Source: Excoecaria cochinchinensis (Eukaryota; Streptophyta; Magnoliopsida; Malpighiales; Euphorbiaceae). Taken from it: DNA of 64,000 nt. The DNA is taken from NCBI GenBank assembly GCA_947683425.1, contig CANTUQ010000050.1:13818501-13882500 (forward strand). Direction: 5' to 3'. The notes beneath the pieces are model-generated. The model had not been told where the DNA came from. It did not search any database and was given only the letters and a program-made list of their open reading frames with translations. The position numbers and the translations under genes were made by a program. Positions 22,138-35,475 of the stretch are shown in pieces. Positions within the stretch are counted from its first letter, which is position 1; every line of letters begins with the position of its first letter.

Positions 22138-23829
22138 AAAAGAAAAGGATAAACTCGTTAACACCACCAGACTGATAATCTATTATCAATAACAATAATT
22201 ATTGTTCCTTGTTTAATTCCTTTATGATAATAGATGATTTAATAGTTAGTAGGCAACGGATGGCAAGCCAATCAATTTTCAAGAATTGTGCCAATGCTCA
22301 CCTCAGGGCAGTACTCCTTCCTATCCGTAAGAGAATATATGATCAAATTTTGAATGCCAAGAATCTATCCGGGAAGAAAAAAAATGTAAGGTTACTCTTC
22401 TCATATCAAATGACTGATTTTGATTTTCGCAAACAAAATTCTTTCTTGAGGAAAAAACTATTTTCATAAGCTTTAAAAGCTGTAATGAAAAAACCAGCTA
22501 TTTCTATAAACGAACCATGTTTAGAACCTTATATCTTCTTCCTTGTTTCGGAAAACCAAACTCGTGCTCGAGACATTTCACTTGGTTCTGTGTAGCTAAA
22601 TAACAAAGCTAATATATTATTAAAATGTCAACCCACATAAGGAGGTTATATCCAAGTGAGCAAAACTAGTGATTTCCATCTAATAAAGCCCAATGATCAT
22701 AGAAGAGAATGAATAAAAAGGTGAAAAGGACAGCTTCTTGCTCTGCAACCATGCAGAAAGATGCATCCTGTGACTTCATATAGTTGCAGACTCTGACAGT
22801 CAAAATAAGAACTCATGAATAGCATGATTCCTCCCTGCATCATTTTTCCATGATTGGGTAATGTTCAGGTCTATGAAGTAAGATTTTTGACAGAACACCT
22901 TTGTACTCGCACATTGAATGTTAGAAAATGGCTCCAGTTAGCTTATAAATAGATCCCATTTCCATGCATCTGTATATGTGTGTGTGTGTGTGTCTGCTTT
23001 GACAAGGTATCAGTATTGAGGTTCATGGCTAAGAAAAGAAGAGCAAGCAAGTTCTCATTGAAGATTGAGAGAGATTTTACCTGGAGCTGATCAAATTTAG
23101 AGAAAAGTACAGTGCATGTCATTAAGAAGAGAAGATAAGCGAAAAAACAAAGCATTATTAACTTAAGATGAATTATTCTGCACAAGATGACTAGATGACA
23201 AAGCAACTAAACCACAGCTTGTTGCTTTATTTAGTGTTAATGAGGTGACATACTAGATATTCTTTCCACTCAAAAGTATCTTAATCCTAGGAGAGATTAA
23301 AAATGCTATAAAACCTTATATGGCATAAACTGAACTGCAATTGGATAATGATGTTGGGACCCTCAGAAAGACACTGCTTTATCTTCCTCTACTTCTTTTT
23401 TACTTTTTTTTCTAATCCTCCAAGTAAGATTTACAAAACTAAAGCAAGTATATGAGAAACAAACCTTCTTGCTTATGCGCATGATATCAGTCCCATGCTG
23501 TTTAGAGGGCATACAGTTCAAATGTTCAAGACCATTAGTTAGGAAGGCCCAATTCTGCATATTAATTGCCAGAGCAGGAAGATGGGTAAAAAAAGAAAAG
23601 AAAATCAACACAATATACCACAAAAATATACAAATGAATCAATAGTCTTTTTGATCTACCTGCATTGCTATTATATCAGCATGATCAATAACAAGAACCA
23701 GATCAACCCATTGAAAAATAATGTAACCATTAGCTTTTAGATACCCAAAATAGAAAACACAAGAAACAAGATGAGATAAAATCTGAAGAGGCAATATGAG
23801 CAAGAACATTTACCTCTATTGATGGGTGT
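22138..23829. other. Unassigned region after Gypsy 1
   Basis: The first 60 bases or so continue the duplicated block (compare 43235-43290). Beyond that I recognise no gene. Exon-like frames at 22258-22386 (plus strand, followed by GTAAGG) and 23461-23557 (minus strand, between AG and GT) match nothing I know. A short (GT)n run lies at about 22976-22993. Confidence 0.45.
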
Positions 23830-26800
23830 TGAATCCACCAAAAATAATTTCTCCTGCCAATACAAGGATAAAGGTCGGATCCACAAAGATTAGAACCAAT
23901 TTAAGACAATCATGGGGAATCTATAGATCAAGAATCTAAAGGACAGAATTAAAAATAATAAAAAAAATAATGTAGAAAAATAATTAAAATAGAATTAATG
24001 ATGAGAAACTCCGATTAAAAGTATTCGCAGCGCAAGATTCAATTTTACTAATCACATAGGTAAAAATAACTCTAAAATCATGTAATGGACCGATTATAGT
24101 CTCGACCAATCTTTCCGTATTAATAAGTTAACTAAGTAAAACTGTAATTAACCCCCTAACCAATAAACATACAAGCAAAAGAATTCAATTTATTGACAAT
24201 TTTAGAAAATAAAAAGATCCGACATAAACCAACTAATCTATAAGCGAGACTGATTCAAACCAAATTATACATTTACTTAATGTAATAATCATTTCAATGT
24301 TATTATATTAATTACCACTTGTTACTGAAGCTACCAAACAATTACAGATCGCATATTTTCAATTAACTATATGTTATTTAATTAAATGAACAATGGACCC
24401 TTAATGATCACAAAACAAATAACATTGAAAATAAGATTTCTCTAAAACACAGTAAATAACATGAACATTACATAAAATTAAAGAGAAAAATGAAGTATGT
24501 ATTGGTTGAATTCTGCCCTTGAATTAACCTTTAACTATAAATAAAGGATTTAGCCACTTGTGGTCACGAACGTACCACAAATAAAATTAAGCTAAAAGTG
24601 GAGCCATGTTATTTATTTAGCATGTACCTTTCAAAATTATTAATTGCCTATTCATTTATCTATACAAAACATATACAATTCCATGAAGACATTTTTTAAA
24701 CATTTACAGATCCTAGTATCACTTTTTTATTAAACCTACTTCACTTGGAGTTAGTTTTCTACATTTACCTTAATATACCCTTCACGTTCAGCTTAATAAG
24801 AACATTCATGCATATAAGAACATATTTTAACATATTTTGCTTAAGGTCCATATAAGAACATTCCTACATATTCAATATATATATGGTTTCCCTTTCAAAA
24901 ATAAATACGTTTAATCATATATAATTAAAGAGCTATTAACATATATTCACATAAAGTAATCCATATTAATTTATTAAGGTTTCATATAACAATATTATAT
25001 CTACACTTACCATATTGTGAATTCATTTCTTTGTAAGCATGCACACTAGTATCAATACACATTTTCCCACATATTACCAAGCTTAACATACTAAACACAA
25101 ACTATATTTCATTATTTGTTATCATAACTAATATTTTAGGCTCATAAAGCACACGCATAGAATAATATAGCTGCAACAAATAACCATTACTATCACATGC
25201 ATAAGAAATGCTTATTCCCATATTTTCATTCAAGCACAAATCTTTATAATTATCAAAGGATTATTCATGTATAACAAATTACGCAAACATTTATCATAAT
25301 ATGCATTTAAAGTCCACATATACAAATACATTCATTTATTAATATATATTCCATGTTATTCATTTAATATTTTTTTGTTCAATTATTGCCTGCATTCCCA
25401 AGGTGGTGAATAACAAGCTATAAACGAAATGCACAGATACCCAAGGATACATTCACATTAATAGCACATACATATATGAACCCAAACAGGGATCCAATAG
25501 CACATAGGGATGCAAACGGGATCCAATAACGCATAAGGATCAAAAAGAAATCCAATAACGCATAGGCTACAACAATAAAGGTCCATATAGACATGCCTAT
25601 CTACTCACGACTTGGTTAACGCAAGCTTATACTCATATTTATGTTTCATTCGTGTAATATTCGTATCACTGTCATACTCGTCATACTTACAAACATTTAT
25701 TATGATCACTACACTTTCAAATTCATTGCTTATGATCATCATGTAACATTTTCAATGTTCAATAATCAAACGGAGAATCCTTCCATATTACTACTTATCA
25801 CAATTTCAAATAACATATTAGCATTAACCTTATTGAACATTTTATAACAATGCTGAATAAATTTCATGATCATTTGATCTCATATACATATCCTCATATC
25901 ATACTCCCATCAAAATTCATGTAATGCCTACATCTTCATTGAATATAACTAACTATTGTCATTATCATTTGCCTAAGAATTCACACCATTATTTTATTAG
26001 GTTCACAAACAATCACATACAAATTACACATGTATATATATAATATATATATTTTTCATGTACGCATATAATTAATCTTCTTTTGTTATTCAAAGTATAA
26101 TAGTGAATTCAAAACAATTCATTCATAGTCATTGATGCATAGCCCCAAGTCAATGTCTAATACCTACATACCCACATTCATTTAATGAATTCATTCAATT
26201 ATATTATAATGACATTAGTCTATCTGTATTCATTGTACTTCATTTATAAACATATCACACTTAATAATTCATATGCGTATTTACTATTACCAAACCGTTA
26301 TTTAAATATTTAACAAGTTACAAAAGATCCATATCATAAATCATTTCAAAATGAAGTAAGAAATTTAATTTACAAAATAATTTCAACAGGTTACACGGCG
26401 AGCAGGAATAGCCAACTTGCATATAAATTTATCAAACAGAACACATTTATACGGTGGACAGATAATTTCACACGTCAGTAGATAGGATTATAGGGCGGCT
26501 AGGTTTTCCTGCCTACTGTGTAAACCGAAAAATCTGAAAAAATTCCCAAAAAATGCTTTTCAAAACCATTTTACATGGCCGACAGAAGTGGTTACATGGC
26601 AAGCAAGAATTCTTGCCAGCAGTGTAACTCGATTTTAAGGTCATTTCCCCACTCCAAAATCGTTTTACACGCATGATTTCCTGACCGCCGTGTAAACCTG
26701 TTTTATTACCTTAAAACGCAGAAATTCAACAAATCCACTTCCAATGTTCAACTTATACTACTATTTTAAGACCCTAAACATCATTTTTAGACAAAATGAT

Positions 26801-27286
26801 ATTCTAAACAATTAATTCTCAGGATCTTAGCTTTCCAATGACACTAAATTCACATCAATTGAACTTCTACAACTCCAGATATGATTTAAAAAACCAAAAC
26901 TGCTCCCATTGAGAGGGCAGAATCTCTATGACAACTTTAAGCCCAAATTGAGACAATTTAGAGCCAGAGTTGGCTCAAAATTTCTTCTAGACATACTTAG
27001 GTATGGGTCGTAATTTTCTCCTCCAACTGGAATTATCCAATTTGGAGTTACACAACTCAACTTATACCTTAAACAAATACACAGGGTCTGATATGACTTT
27101 AACAGAATTTCTCTTACAAAATCCAAATACCACCAATCAACATCCCAATCAATCCAACAACCACAATCGCACTCTAATTAACATTTAACATTAACAAACA
27201 TTAAAAATCATCACAGCACATCATTAGAACATGCATAAACAAGTTAAGTTCCCAAACCTCAAATTGCTTCCTCTCCCTTTCACTTA
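23830..27286. other. AT-rich tract, probably old LTR-retrotransposon sequence
   Basis: No gene is visible. The start (AAAGGTCGGATCCACAAAG near 23870) resembles untranslated parts of plant LTR elements. Around 26390-26700 there are repeated TTACA(C/T)GG-GCAG-type phrases of the sort seen in Gypsy LTRs. The right side continues, across the chromovirus at 27292, into the LTR edge at 33514. The left end of this older element could not be placed. Confidence 0.4.
25487..25570. repeat. Imperfect tandem repeat, about 30-bp unit
   Basis: Three degenerate copies built on GATCCAATARCRCATA(A/G)GG follow one another. No function can be assigned. Confidence 0.6.
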
Positions 27287-27291
27287 TGCTC

Positions 27292-27743
27292 TGATAAGAA
27301 AAACACAATTTTGAGTGACTTAACAAAGATAAAACAGATCAAGAGAAGATAATGCAAGGAAGAAATACGAATATTATTGTAGTAACAGCACTGTCAACAA
27401 TATAATGCCCACAGGAAATGTCTTTCCCTCTCCTAACTATGGAGCCCTGCTCTCTGAGAAAGCAGAATACAGAAAATGATTCCCGGATACCCCCTTTCCC
27501 CTCTCCAACCTTGCTTAAGGAAACCCCCCAAGAAACAATCCAGCCGTTACCCCTATTGCCTAGCTGGACACCTAGGTGTAACTAACTGCCTCTCTCCTTC
27601 CATAACAGAATTACAATAGTGAATTCCCTGGAGTACCCTTCCCAAGCTGCTGCAACTTCTTCTTTCTGGTGTAGACCATCAATTTCCGTGGCCCAGGTGG
27701 AGTCCGGTCCAGCAGCCCATCTGATGTCTGTATTTCTTCATCA
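27292..27743 (-). repeat. LTR of the chromovirus (3' LTR in element orientation)
   Basis: A 452-bp LTR. In element orientation it is preceded by the polypurine tract AAGGGGGCGGTAT (27744-27756), and the last codons of the polyprotein extend into it as far as 27611. Confidence 0.92.
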
Positions 27744-30700
27744 ATACCGCCCCCTTGAAAGATAGTCTTGTCCTCAAGACGCAGTTGTGGGTAGTCTCTC
27801 TTGAGAGCATACTCATCTTCCCAAGTAGCTTCTTCGAGTCCCTTGGATTGCCATTGCAACAGCCATTGGGAAATGCTCTCTCCCTCCCTTTGTATCACCC
27901 TGGTAGCTAATATTTTCGCCGGAACGAAATCTGTAGCGTCTTCCAACTCAAGCTCGGGAGGTAATTGGTGAGAACCAGGTTGGTTGCCCATGGCCTTTTT
28001 GAGCAAATAAACATGAAATACAGGATGTACCTTGGAAGACTTAGGGAGTCGCAGACGATATGCTACTGGCCCGATCCTAGACTCAATCTGAAATGGCCCA
28101 TAGTAGCGAGCTGAAAGTTTTGGATAAATCCTCCTTTTAACCGATTGCTGCCTATGAGGTCGCAGCTTCAAGTAAACCCAGTCTCCTTCTTCAAATTGAA
28201 CGTCTCGACGACTCTTGTCAGCGTATGCTTTCATGTGCTGCTGTGACCGTAACAAGTGCTCCTTAAGTTGCCTCAAAGCCTCATCTCGGTTTTGTAATCT
28301 TGAGCTACTGCTTCCACTTGAATCTCGCCTGACACATACTGTAAGATCGTTGGTGGCTTCCGTCCATTCACTAGCTCAAAGGGAATTGCTCCGGTGCTCA
28401 CATGGAAGGAAGTATTGTACCAAAATTCAGCCTAGGGTAACCACTGACTCCAGTAACGTGGCTGGTCAGCTGCAAAGCATCGGAGGTAAGTCTCTAAACT
28501 CCTGTTGATCACCTCTGTTTGTCCATCCGTTTCTGGGTGGTAGGAAGAGCTAAACTTGAGATGCGTTCCCTGCAACTTGAACAATTCTTGCCAGAATCTG
28601 CTCATAAAGATGGGCTCTCAGTCACTCACAATAGATTTCGGGAAACCATGGAGCCGCACCACCTCTTTGACAAACAGGTCAGCCACTGCCTTTGCCGTAT
28701 AAGGGTGTTTCAAGGCCAAAAAATGCCCATACTTGGACAGCCTGTCTACAACAACCAAGACAGCCTCATACCCCTTAGACTTGGGCATCCCAATGATGAA
28801 GTCCATTGAAATGTCTTCCCATATAGCCTGTGGTATAGGAAGGGGTTGTAGGAGACCTGCCGGAACAAGGGTTGAGGCCTTAAACTGTTGGCAAATGGAA
28901 CAATTCTTGACATATTCTTTGACCCGCTGTACCATCCCCCGCCAATAAAAATTTGCTGCGATCCTGCGATAAGTCCGATAGTATCCCGAATGTCCGCCAA
29001 TAACAGAATCATGAAATTCGCGTAGCATGGCTGGGATCCATGGCGAATTGGATGGGATGACCAGTTTCCCCTTGCGGTACAACATTCCTTGGCGCAACTC
29101 ATAGTTGGGCTTAGATGTGGGATTAGCAATTAAAACATCCTTAATGGCACTCAACTGTGGGTCCTGGTTTATTTCATTGATTAGGCTACTGCCTTCAGTC
29201 CAAGAGGGGGCAGAGATGAAAGAAGTAAGCTCGGCATAGTCCTGCTGCCTGGACAAGGCATTAGCAGTTGTATTGAGTTTCTCAGGCTTGTATTGGACCT
29301 CATACACATACCCCATAAGCTTAGCTAACCAGTTTTGCTGATCCGTGGTGGTAACCCGCTGTTGTAACAAGTGGCGCAGGCTTTTTTGATCAGTAAAGAC
29401 TGTGAACCTTCTTCCCAACAAATACGGCCGCCAATGTTGGATAGCCAGTGCCAAAGCCATGAGTTCCTTCTCGTATGCTGGCTTGGAGAGGTTGCTAGCT
29501 GCTAAGGCTTTACTGAAATAAGCAAGAGGTCGACCCTCCTGCATCAATACAGCTCCTAAGCCCGTCCCGGATGCATCACATTCAACACAAAAAAGCTTAT
29601 GGAAATTGGGCAGTGCTAACAAGGGGGCTGCTGTAAGTTTGCTTTTCAGGGTCTCAAATGCTGATTGAGCCTGCTCATTCCATTGGAAGTTGTTTTTCTT
29701 AGTTAGCTCAGTCAAGGGCCGTGCAATCTTTCCATAATCTTGAATGAATTTTCTATAGTAGCCTGTCAGCCCAAGGAATCCCCTCACTCCCTTAACATTC
29801 TTTGGAATTGGCCAATTTTGGACAGCAGTGATTTTGGTGGGATCGACGGACACACCCTGTTTTGAGATGCAGTGTCCCAAGTAGTCAATGGAGGTCTGTC
29901 CCAGTGAACACTTCTTGGGATTTACCTTGAATTGGTTGTCCTTCAAAATCTGCAACACTGTGGCTAGGTGTTCCAGGTGCTCTTCCCAACTTCGGCTGTA
30001 AACCAGTATGTCGTCGAAGAAAACTAAAACCATACGCCTCAAACATGGCCGAAAAACATCATTCATAACACTCTGAAAAGTTGAGGGGGCATTGGTGAGC
30101 CCAAACGGCATCACCAGAAATTCGTAGTGGCCATCATGCGTGCGGAAGGCAGTCTTATGTTCATCCCCTGCCCTCATCCTGATTTGATAGAAACCAGACT
30201 TCAAATCCAGTTTAGAGAAGAAGGCAGCTCCATTTAACTCATCTAGCCACTCCTCAACAACCAGAATTGGATACCTATCTGCCACTGTCACTTTGTTCAA
30301 TGCCCTATAGTCAATACACAACCGCCAGGTGGCATCATTCTTCTTAACCAGAAGAACAGGGCTAGAATAGGCGCTCTGGCTGGGGCGGATAATCCCTTGT
30401 TGCAACATCTCCTCCACTTGTCTTTGAATTTCCGCTTTCTGAGCGTGCGGATATCTATAAGGGCGAACATTAACTTCTGCATGTCCATGAATAAGGCGGA
30501 TAGCGTGATCATGCAGTCTCCGAGAAGGTAACCCAGTCATGGGCTCAAACACTACCGAAAACCTTTCCATGATAACACCAATGTCTGCCTTTTGTTCCTG
30601 AGTAAGTCCATGCAGCAATATTGGTGTTGCTTGAGCGCTGTGCGTATCTAGGCACAGCTGCTTTAAGCTCCTTCCTCCCAACCAAGCCTGCAAAGCCCCC

Positions 30701-32397
30701 ATATCCAGGGAGGTGCCCTCTACACCCGCTAGTTCAACCTGACGGCCTTCATAATTGAACCGCATCCAGCCTTGCTCCCAATTGTGCATAACATCCCCCA
30801 AGGTTTGCAACCACTCGATACCCAACACTGCATCTAAAGGCCCCAGATCAAACACCAACGCGTCCATCCACAAGGTAACGGCTCCCAATGCTATCTCAAC
30901 GCCCTTGCATTGTTCGTTGACTGAGACTCTGTACCCATCTCCGAGTTTGATATTTATGGCAGGAGTAAGCTGAGCTTTGAGATTTAGGGACCTTACCAAT
31001 TTACGGGAGATAAAATTGTGAGTGGCCCCGGAATTGACAAGAAGTAAGATGGGGATTCTGTTAATCGCGCCCTGAAGCTTCATGGTACTGGGTCCGCTTG
31101 AGCCCATTCTTTCTCCAAAATATGTTTCCAAAGAATTACATTCCCCTTCTCTAACTGCTTCCCCTTCTTCGTTCTCTGTCTCTGCCGCATCTCCGGTTGG
31201 CTCCTCAACGTCAAAGAACAACTCGTTTTCAAGAATTGCCACTTTCAGTTCCCCTGAATTACACCGTTGCTGGGGGCTATAGGGTTGGGCGCACTTGAAG
31301 CACAATCCTAGCCGGCGCCGCTCCTCCATCTCTTTCAGGGAAAGGTGACGAGACCCCCTGTTACGTGACTGCTGCTGACTTCTGTGGGTGGGTGGAAACG
31401 CACGAGGGAGAGTCGTTTCGTGATGAACTGGTGGACCTGGGTTTGGGTTTTTTCCCTTCGGGTCGGCCTAGCCCATTTCCTTCTGGTTTTGTGGGCACGG
31501 GTTTTGGTGGGAAACATGGGAAATCTCCACTCTGTTCCAATTCGCACCGCCCTTTTCCCTTGCCGCCGATCGTCCCCCCAGAGCACCAAAAGTGAGTTCG
31601 GCATCATGGGCCAACTCCATTGCTTCCTCACAAGTTCGCGGTTTCAAGAATCGCACCCATCTCCCTATTTCCTCTTTCAATCCCCCCATGAAATAACCCA
31701 AAAACTGCTGCTCAGATGTTTTCGGAATATAACCAATAATCGATTCAAACTCCTCTATGTAATCGTCGACACTTCCAGTCTGGAACAAGTTGCGTAGCTC
31801 CTCGTATGGATTTTGTGTTCTTCGCTTGCCAAACCGCCCACTCAATCAAAGTTTGAACTGCTCCCAGGTCATATGAGGATTATCCCGCAATGCTTGAGAG
31901 AACCAAGTTATTGCAGCTCCGGCCATGCACATCTGGGCGATTGCTAATTTCATTCGCTCAGGGGTTTGATTCACACTGAAGTAGAGCTCAGCCTTGGCGA
32001 TCCAACTCCGAGGTTCAGGGCCACTAAAATCTGGGACTTTCACCTTAGGTAGTGCCATGGTTCCAGCTTCAAAGTGATTAGGTCTAATACAGGAATCTAG
32101 TGGGTGAGGGGTACGATGGCCATGTTTGGCATTGGTTGAGAGATTGACCCTTGTTGGTGTTTTCTCGGAGTCCCCTGTTTCCTCAACATCGTATTGGGTT
32201 GTTGCTTCTTCAGTCATGGGTTGCTTGCCTGGGTTTTGCGGCAGTTTGTCTAATACTTCTTCTACGAGTTTGTGGAGGGTAGCCAATGAACGCTGCATTT
32301 GTCCAAGCGTTTCGTCATGAGAATCGATTTTGTTTTTCATAGTTTGCAGGCGGGTGTTTGGTGGGTCTGCCATTTCGTTTTCCACAGACGGCTCCAA
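27611..32397 (-). pseudogene. Chromovirus gag-pol polyprotein, interrupted
   Basis: The minus-strand frame begins at 32397. Gag (to about 31470) is followed by a knuckle reading CFKCAQPYSPQQRC, in which the family His is Gln. The protease reads LVNSGATHNFI, with the catalytic Asp replaced by Asn (codon 31033-31035). RT with FFDD, RNase H (ECDASGTGLGAVL), an HHCC/DDE integrase and a C-terminal chromodomain (WLLQWQSKGLEEATWED) follow. In-frame stops lie at 31846-31848, 31468-31470, 28618-28620 and 28432-28434, and there is a one-base shift near 28300. The end lies inside the LTR. The chromodomain of this lineage is thought to guide integration to heterochromatin. The copy cannot make its proteins as it stands. 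Confidence 0.92.
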
Positions 32398-32399
32398 AT

Positions 32400-32851
32400 T
32401 GATAAGAAAAACACAATTTTGAGTGACTTAACAAAGATAAAACAGATCAAGAGAAGATAATGCAAGGAAAAAATACGAATATTATTGTAGTAACAGCACT
32501 GTCAACAATACAATGCCCACAGGAAATGTCTTTCCCTCTCCTAACTATGGAGCCCTGCTCTCTGAGAAAGCAGAAAACAGAAAATGATTCCCGGATACCC
32601 CCCTTCCCCTCTCCAACCTTGCTTAAGGAAACCCCCCAAGAAACAATCTAGCCGTTACCCCTATTGCCTAGCTGGACACCTAGGTGTAACTAACTGCCTC
32701 TCTCCTTTCATAACAGAATTACAATAGTGAATTCCCTGGAGTACTCTTCCCAAGCTGCTGCAGCTTCTTCTTTCTGGTGTAGACCATCAATTTCCGTGGA
32801 CCAGGTGGAGTCCGGTCCAGCAGCCCATCTGATGTCTGTATTTCTTCATCA
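32400..32851 (-). repeat. LTR of the chromovirus (5' LTR in element orientation)
   Basis: A 452-bp LTR. Next to it, in element orientation, the sequence reads ATTTGGAGCCGTCTG. TGGAGCCG may be the primer site, but I cannot assign its tRNA. Confidence 0.92.
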
Positions 32852-32856
32852 TGCTC

Positions 32857-33514
32857 CTTCCTTGCTCTTTTTCCTTTCTTGACCTTCGGTTGCTCCTCCT
32901 CCTCCTTAAATCCATCACTAACTCATGATTCATCAACAAACATTAGATTTCACTCCTTCAAGAATTACAGGTAGAAGAGATAAATAAAGCCCAACAATTT
33001 CCTTACCTTTTTAAGCTTTCAATTGCACTAAAATCACTTCTCTACTCATGGATTGCTTTGAGCAGATTTTGATGAAGTTTTGCATACAAATTGGGTGAAG
33101 AAATAGCTGAGATCTTGAGGAGGAAGGAGCCAGATTTCTTCCTCACCAAAACCGACTTTCATAGCTTTTATAAGACATGATATTCTCTTCCTCTTTCTAG
33201 ACACATAAATGTCAACTTTTGATCGGTCCGTCTTAGATTTTTATACCAATTTTCTATTTAATCCTTTTATTCCTTCTTAATCTTACATTCACCTTTTAAT
33301 TAAGTTGTATTCATACATTAACATACCAATTAACTCATTTTATGCATTTAAGTCTATAAGTATCAAATTACTAACTTATTCTCAACTTTTCAATTAATAC
33401 CAAATACGTTCTCAACTACACTTAACCATTTTAATTACCCAATTACACATTTTCAACCACCAATATACCTTAGACTTGTGCAAATTCATCTAAGGTACAT
33501 TTTGGATTTTTACA
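32857..33514 (-). repeat. Outer part of an older Gypsy LTR (host of the chromovirus)
   Basis: On the minus strand an LTR appears to start TGTAAAAATCC at 33514, directly after a polypurine tract AAGGAGGAGAGAAA (33515-33528) and the phrase GAATTTCGAGTATAAAATTC typical of the end of Gypsy pol. A TATAAAAG box lies at 33165-33172. The LTR is cut at 32856 by the chromovirus and resumes at 27286 going leftwards. The internal coding region (33530 upward) is too decayed to read. Confidence 0.55.
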
Positions 33515-33528
33515 TTTCTCTCCTCCTT

Positions 33529-35330
33529 AAAGAATTTTATACTCGAAATTCACTAATGCTAGATATCCGTAAGCTATGTTCCTTGCCATTATTATTCATA
33601 TGTGCTAATTCCACACAGTCATACAACTTCACATGCTTTACTTGTTCTTATTCACTTACTTTCCATATTAGCTATTGCACTGATTATCTCCTCATAATAT
33701 ATTTTTGTACCACTTTAATCTCTTTGAACACACTTTATTCTTAATATACTCTTAAGTCTTTAATATCTGATTGAATAATTCATGTCCCACATCAAAATTT
33801 TCCATTCTTTACTTTTACCTTCATATACTTCAAATATCCTTAAGCTAATTTTCTTAATCAGAACGACTATCAGATTCATAATACAATTCATATCCAAAAT
33901 CGAATTCAAACCTATAAAAGGATAATCTTACCAGATCAAGTATACTTCTTTTCTTTAGGTCACTTCAAGACTATTCATAGCAATTACTATCATATGACTA
34001 TTTAGGAACCAAACATATACACTTCATATTTAAACCAATCTACATACATTATCTTATTAAACCATTCCTTGACATTTCGAATTTTCAAGATACATTTGTT
34101 ACAAAACAAGGGAATATAAAGATTCTTATTTCACTTATTCTTGCACGAAATTTCACAAAAAAAAGCCTCAACAAGGATTGAAAAGGTTTCAACATAATGT
34201 CTTAATATATTGTTCTTGGCCAAAATAAGACATGCTCGTACACAGTTTGACAAACATATAATGTCTTAATATATTGTTATTGTGCTGATATACACTTCCT
34301 ATTTTGACAAACTATGATGAAATTGAAACTCTCATGCCTCTGTTGGTGATTGCTTTCAATTTAATGATGATAATAAAATGATCGTTGCTAAATTGTTTGA
34401 AAATCTCAATCATTATTTTCATGATTATCTCGTAGCAAATCGTAAAAAATTGGAGACTGCCTGATGCTGTGATCCTAATGCAGGGTGCAAAGTTCAATTA
34501 ACTAGTTAATCTAATAAGGTTGCTACACTCTAGTTCAACTTAACTTTTAGCAGAGATACAATAACAGTAAAACTTTAAAGTAGCCCTCTTGGTATAGAAT
34601 ATATTCTTCGAGTTTGTGTCCATGGTGCTGCTTTGTTTGCTTAGGTATGCTGTTTGTTAGGATGATTTTCTTTTTGTGTTTTGCTTGTGCATATGAAACT
34701 TTTCTGTTAGTTGGCTTCAATGTGAAGATGGCAATCTTGGGTAATGGCAGTTCAGTTAGGAGTAGTTAATTTTATACGATGCTTAGTCTTTAGTTGCTAT
34801 ACTTCAGAGGAATTGCTGAATTGCTAGCTTTTTTGTGTTCTATATTGAAATTTTGAAGTCAATTGTTTGAATTACATATAGCAAGTTTTGTGATGTTTCT
34901 GACAGGGCAATTGGGACAGCGAAATATCTCCTTACTTGAAGAAAGAAATGCTGAGGATATATAATAAAGAGAAAAGCAGAAGAGTCAAGCTGCTCTAATC
35001 AAGGTGCTATATTGGATGTGCAACTTAGTAAATAGTCAGACTCCTAAGTGCTTGTAATATATTATTTTGGTTATTTGCAATAGGACCCTAATTCCACATT
35101 CTTGTGATTTCACTCTGTCAGTCAAGTTTCATCCTTGTTTTGCAGCTTTTGATGATTGTTGTGAATATCTTTCTCTATAATGACTGACCATATTACCCCC
35201 ATGCAGCATTGGCAGCACATATGTGAGTGTAAATCCAGTACTAGTAAGTCAAAAAGACCTTAAAAAATAGTAACACCTTAAAAAATACTAGAAAGTCATC
35301 TCTATCCACTTCGGTAATGTCCTATACTAG
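33529..35330. other. Unassigned intergenic region
   Basis: AT-rich; the first part is probably the decayed 3' internal end of the older Gypsy element. A short exon-like frame at about 34905-34998 follows an AG and ends in a stop, and I do not recognise it. Nothing else is supported. Confidence 0.4.
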
Positions 35331-35358
35331 TAGGTTAAAAAGACATTAAAAAATACCT

Positions 35359-35475
35359 CTGTTGTTCCTTAACAAGGCTAAGAGCCAGGCTCTCAACTGG
35401 TCCAACTGTTCTATCCCTTCGAACTGCAAATATTGTCTAAGAAAACTCCTCTGGAGCTCCCTCAAATGGAGACAT
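35359..35475 (-). other. Possible second exon next to the RPA1-like exon
   Basis: On the minus strand an open stretch runs from after AG (acceptor TTTTGTAG) to before GT (GAG|GTATTTT). It has the right phase to join the RPA1-like exon at 36003-36205. The encoded residues (CLHLRELQRSF...) do not match the RPA1 N-domain, which should continue with a hydrophobic strand. It may be a chance frame or a sequence captured from elsewhere. Confidence 0.25.

Larger units (their letters stand above)
27292..32851 (-). mobile_element. Gypsy chromovirus (Tekay/Del-like), nested
   Basis: A 5560-bp Ty3/Gypsy element on the minus strand with two 452-bp LTRs (TGATAAG...TTCATCA) and target duplication TGCTC at 27287-27291 and 32852-32856. 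The coding order is gag, protease, RT, RNase H, integrase, chromodomain. I count about nine differences between the LTRs by eye (about 2 percent), so it is fairly young. It sits inside an older LTR whose outer edge is at 33514. The lineage call rests on the chromodomain and on coding sequence running into the LTR. Confidence 0.94.

Noticed and set aside
22209..22469. Open frame with exon-like end (GTAAGG) on the plus strand
   Set aside because: No recognisable family and no matching second exon; kept only as a note on the region.
23363..23623. Minus-strand exon-like frame between AG and GT
   Set aside because: The encoded piece matches nothing I know, and neighbouring candidate exons do not form a coherent protein.
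27288..27296. GCTCTGATA resembling a reversed tRNA-iMet primer site
   Set aside because: It is created by the junction of target TGCTC with the LTR start TGATAAG; the uninterrupted target does not contain it.
27292..32851. Endogenous pararetrovirus (Caulimoviridae) as source of the pol genes
   Set aside because: Paired LTRs, 5-bp target duplications, integrase and a chromodomain are present and no movement protein is seen; these are LTR retrotransposons.
34905..34998. Short plus-strand frame after an AG acceptor
   Set aside because: About 30 codons with no family match and no second exon; could be chance.
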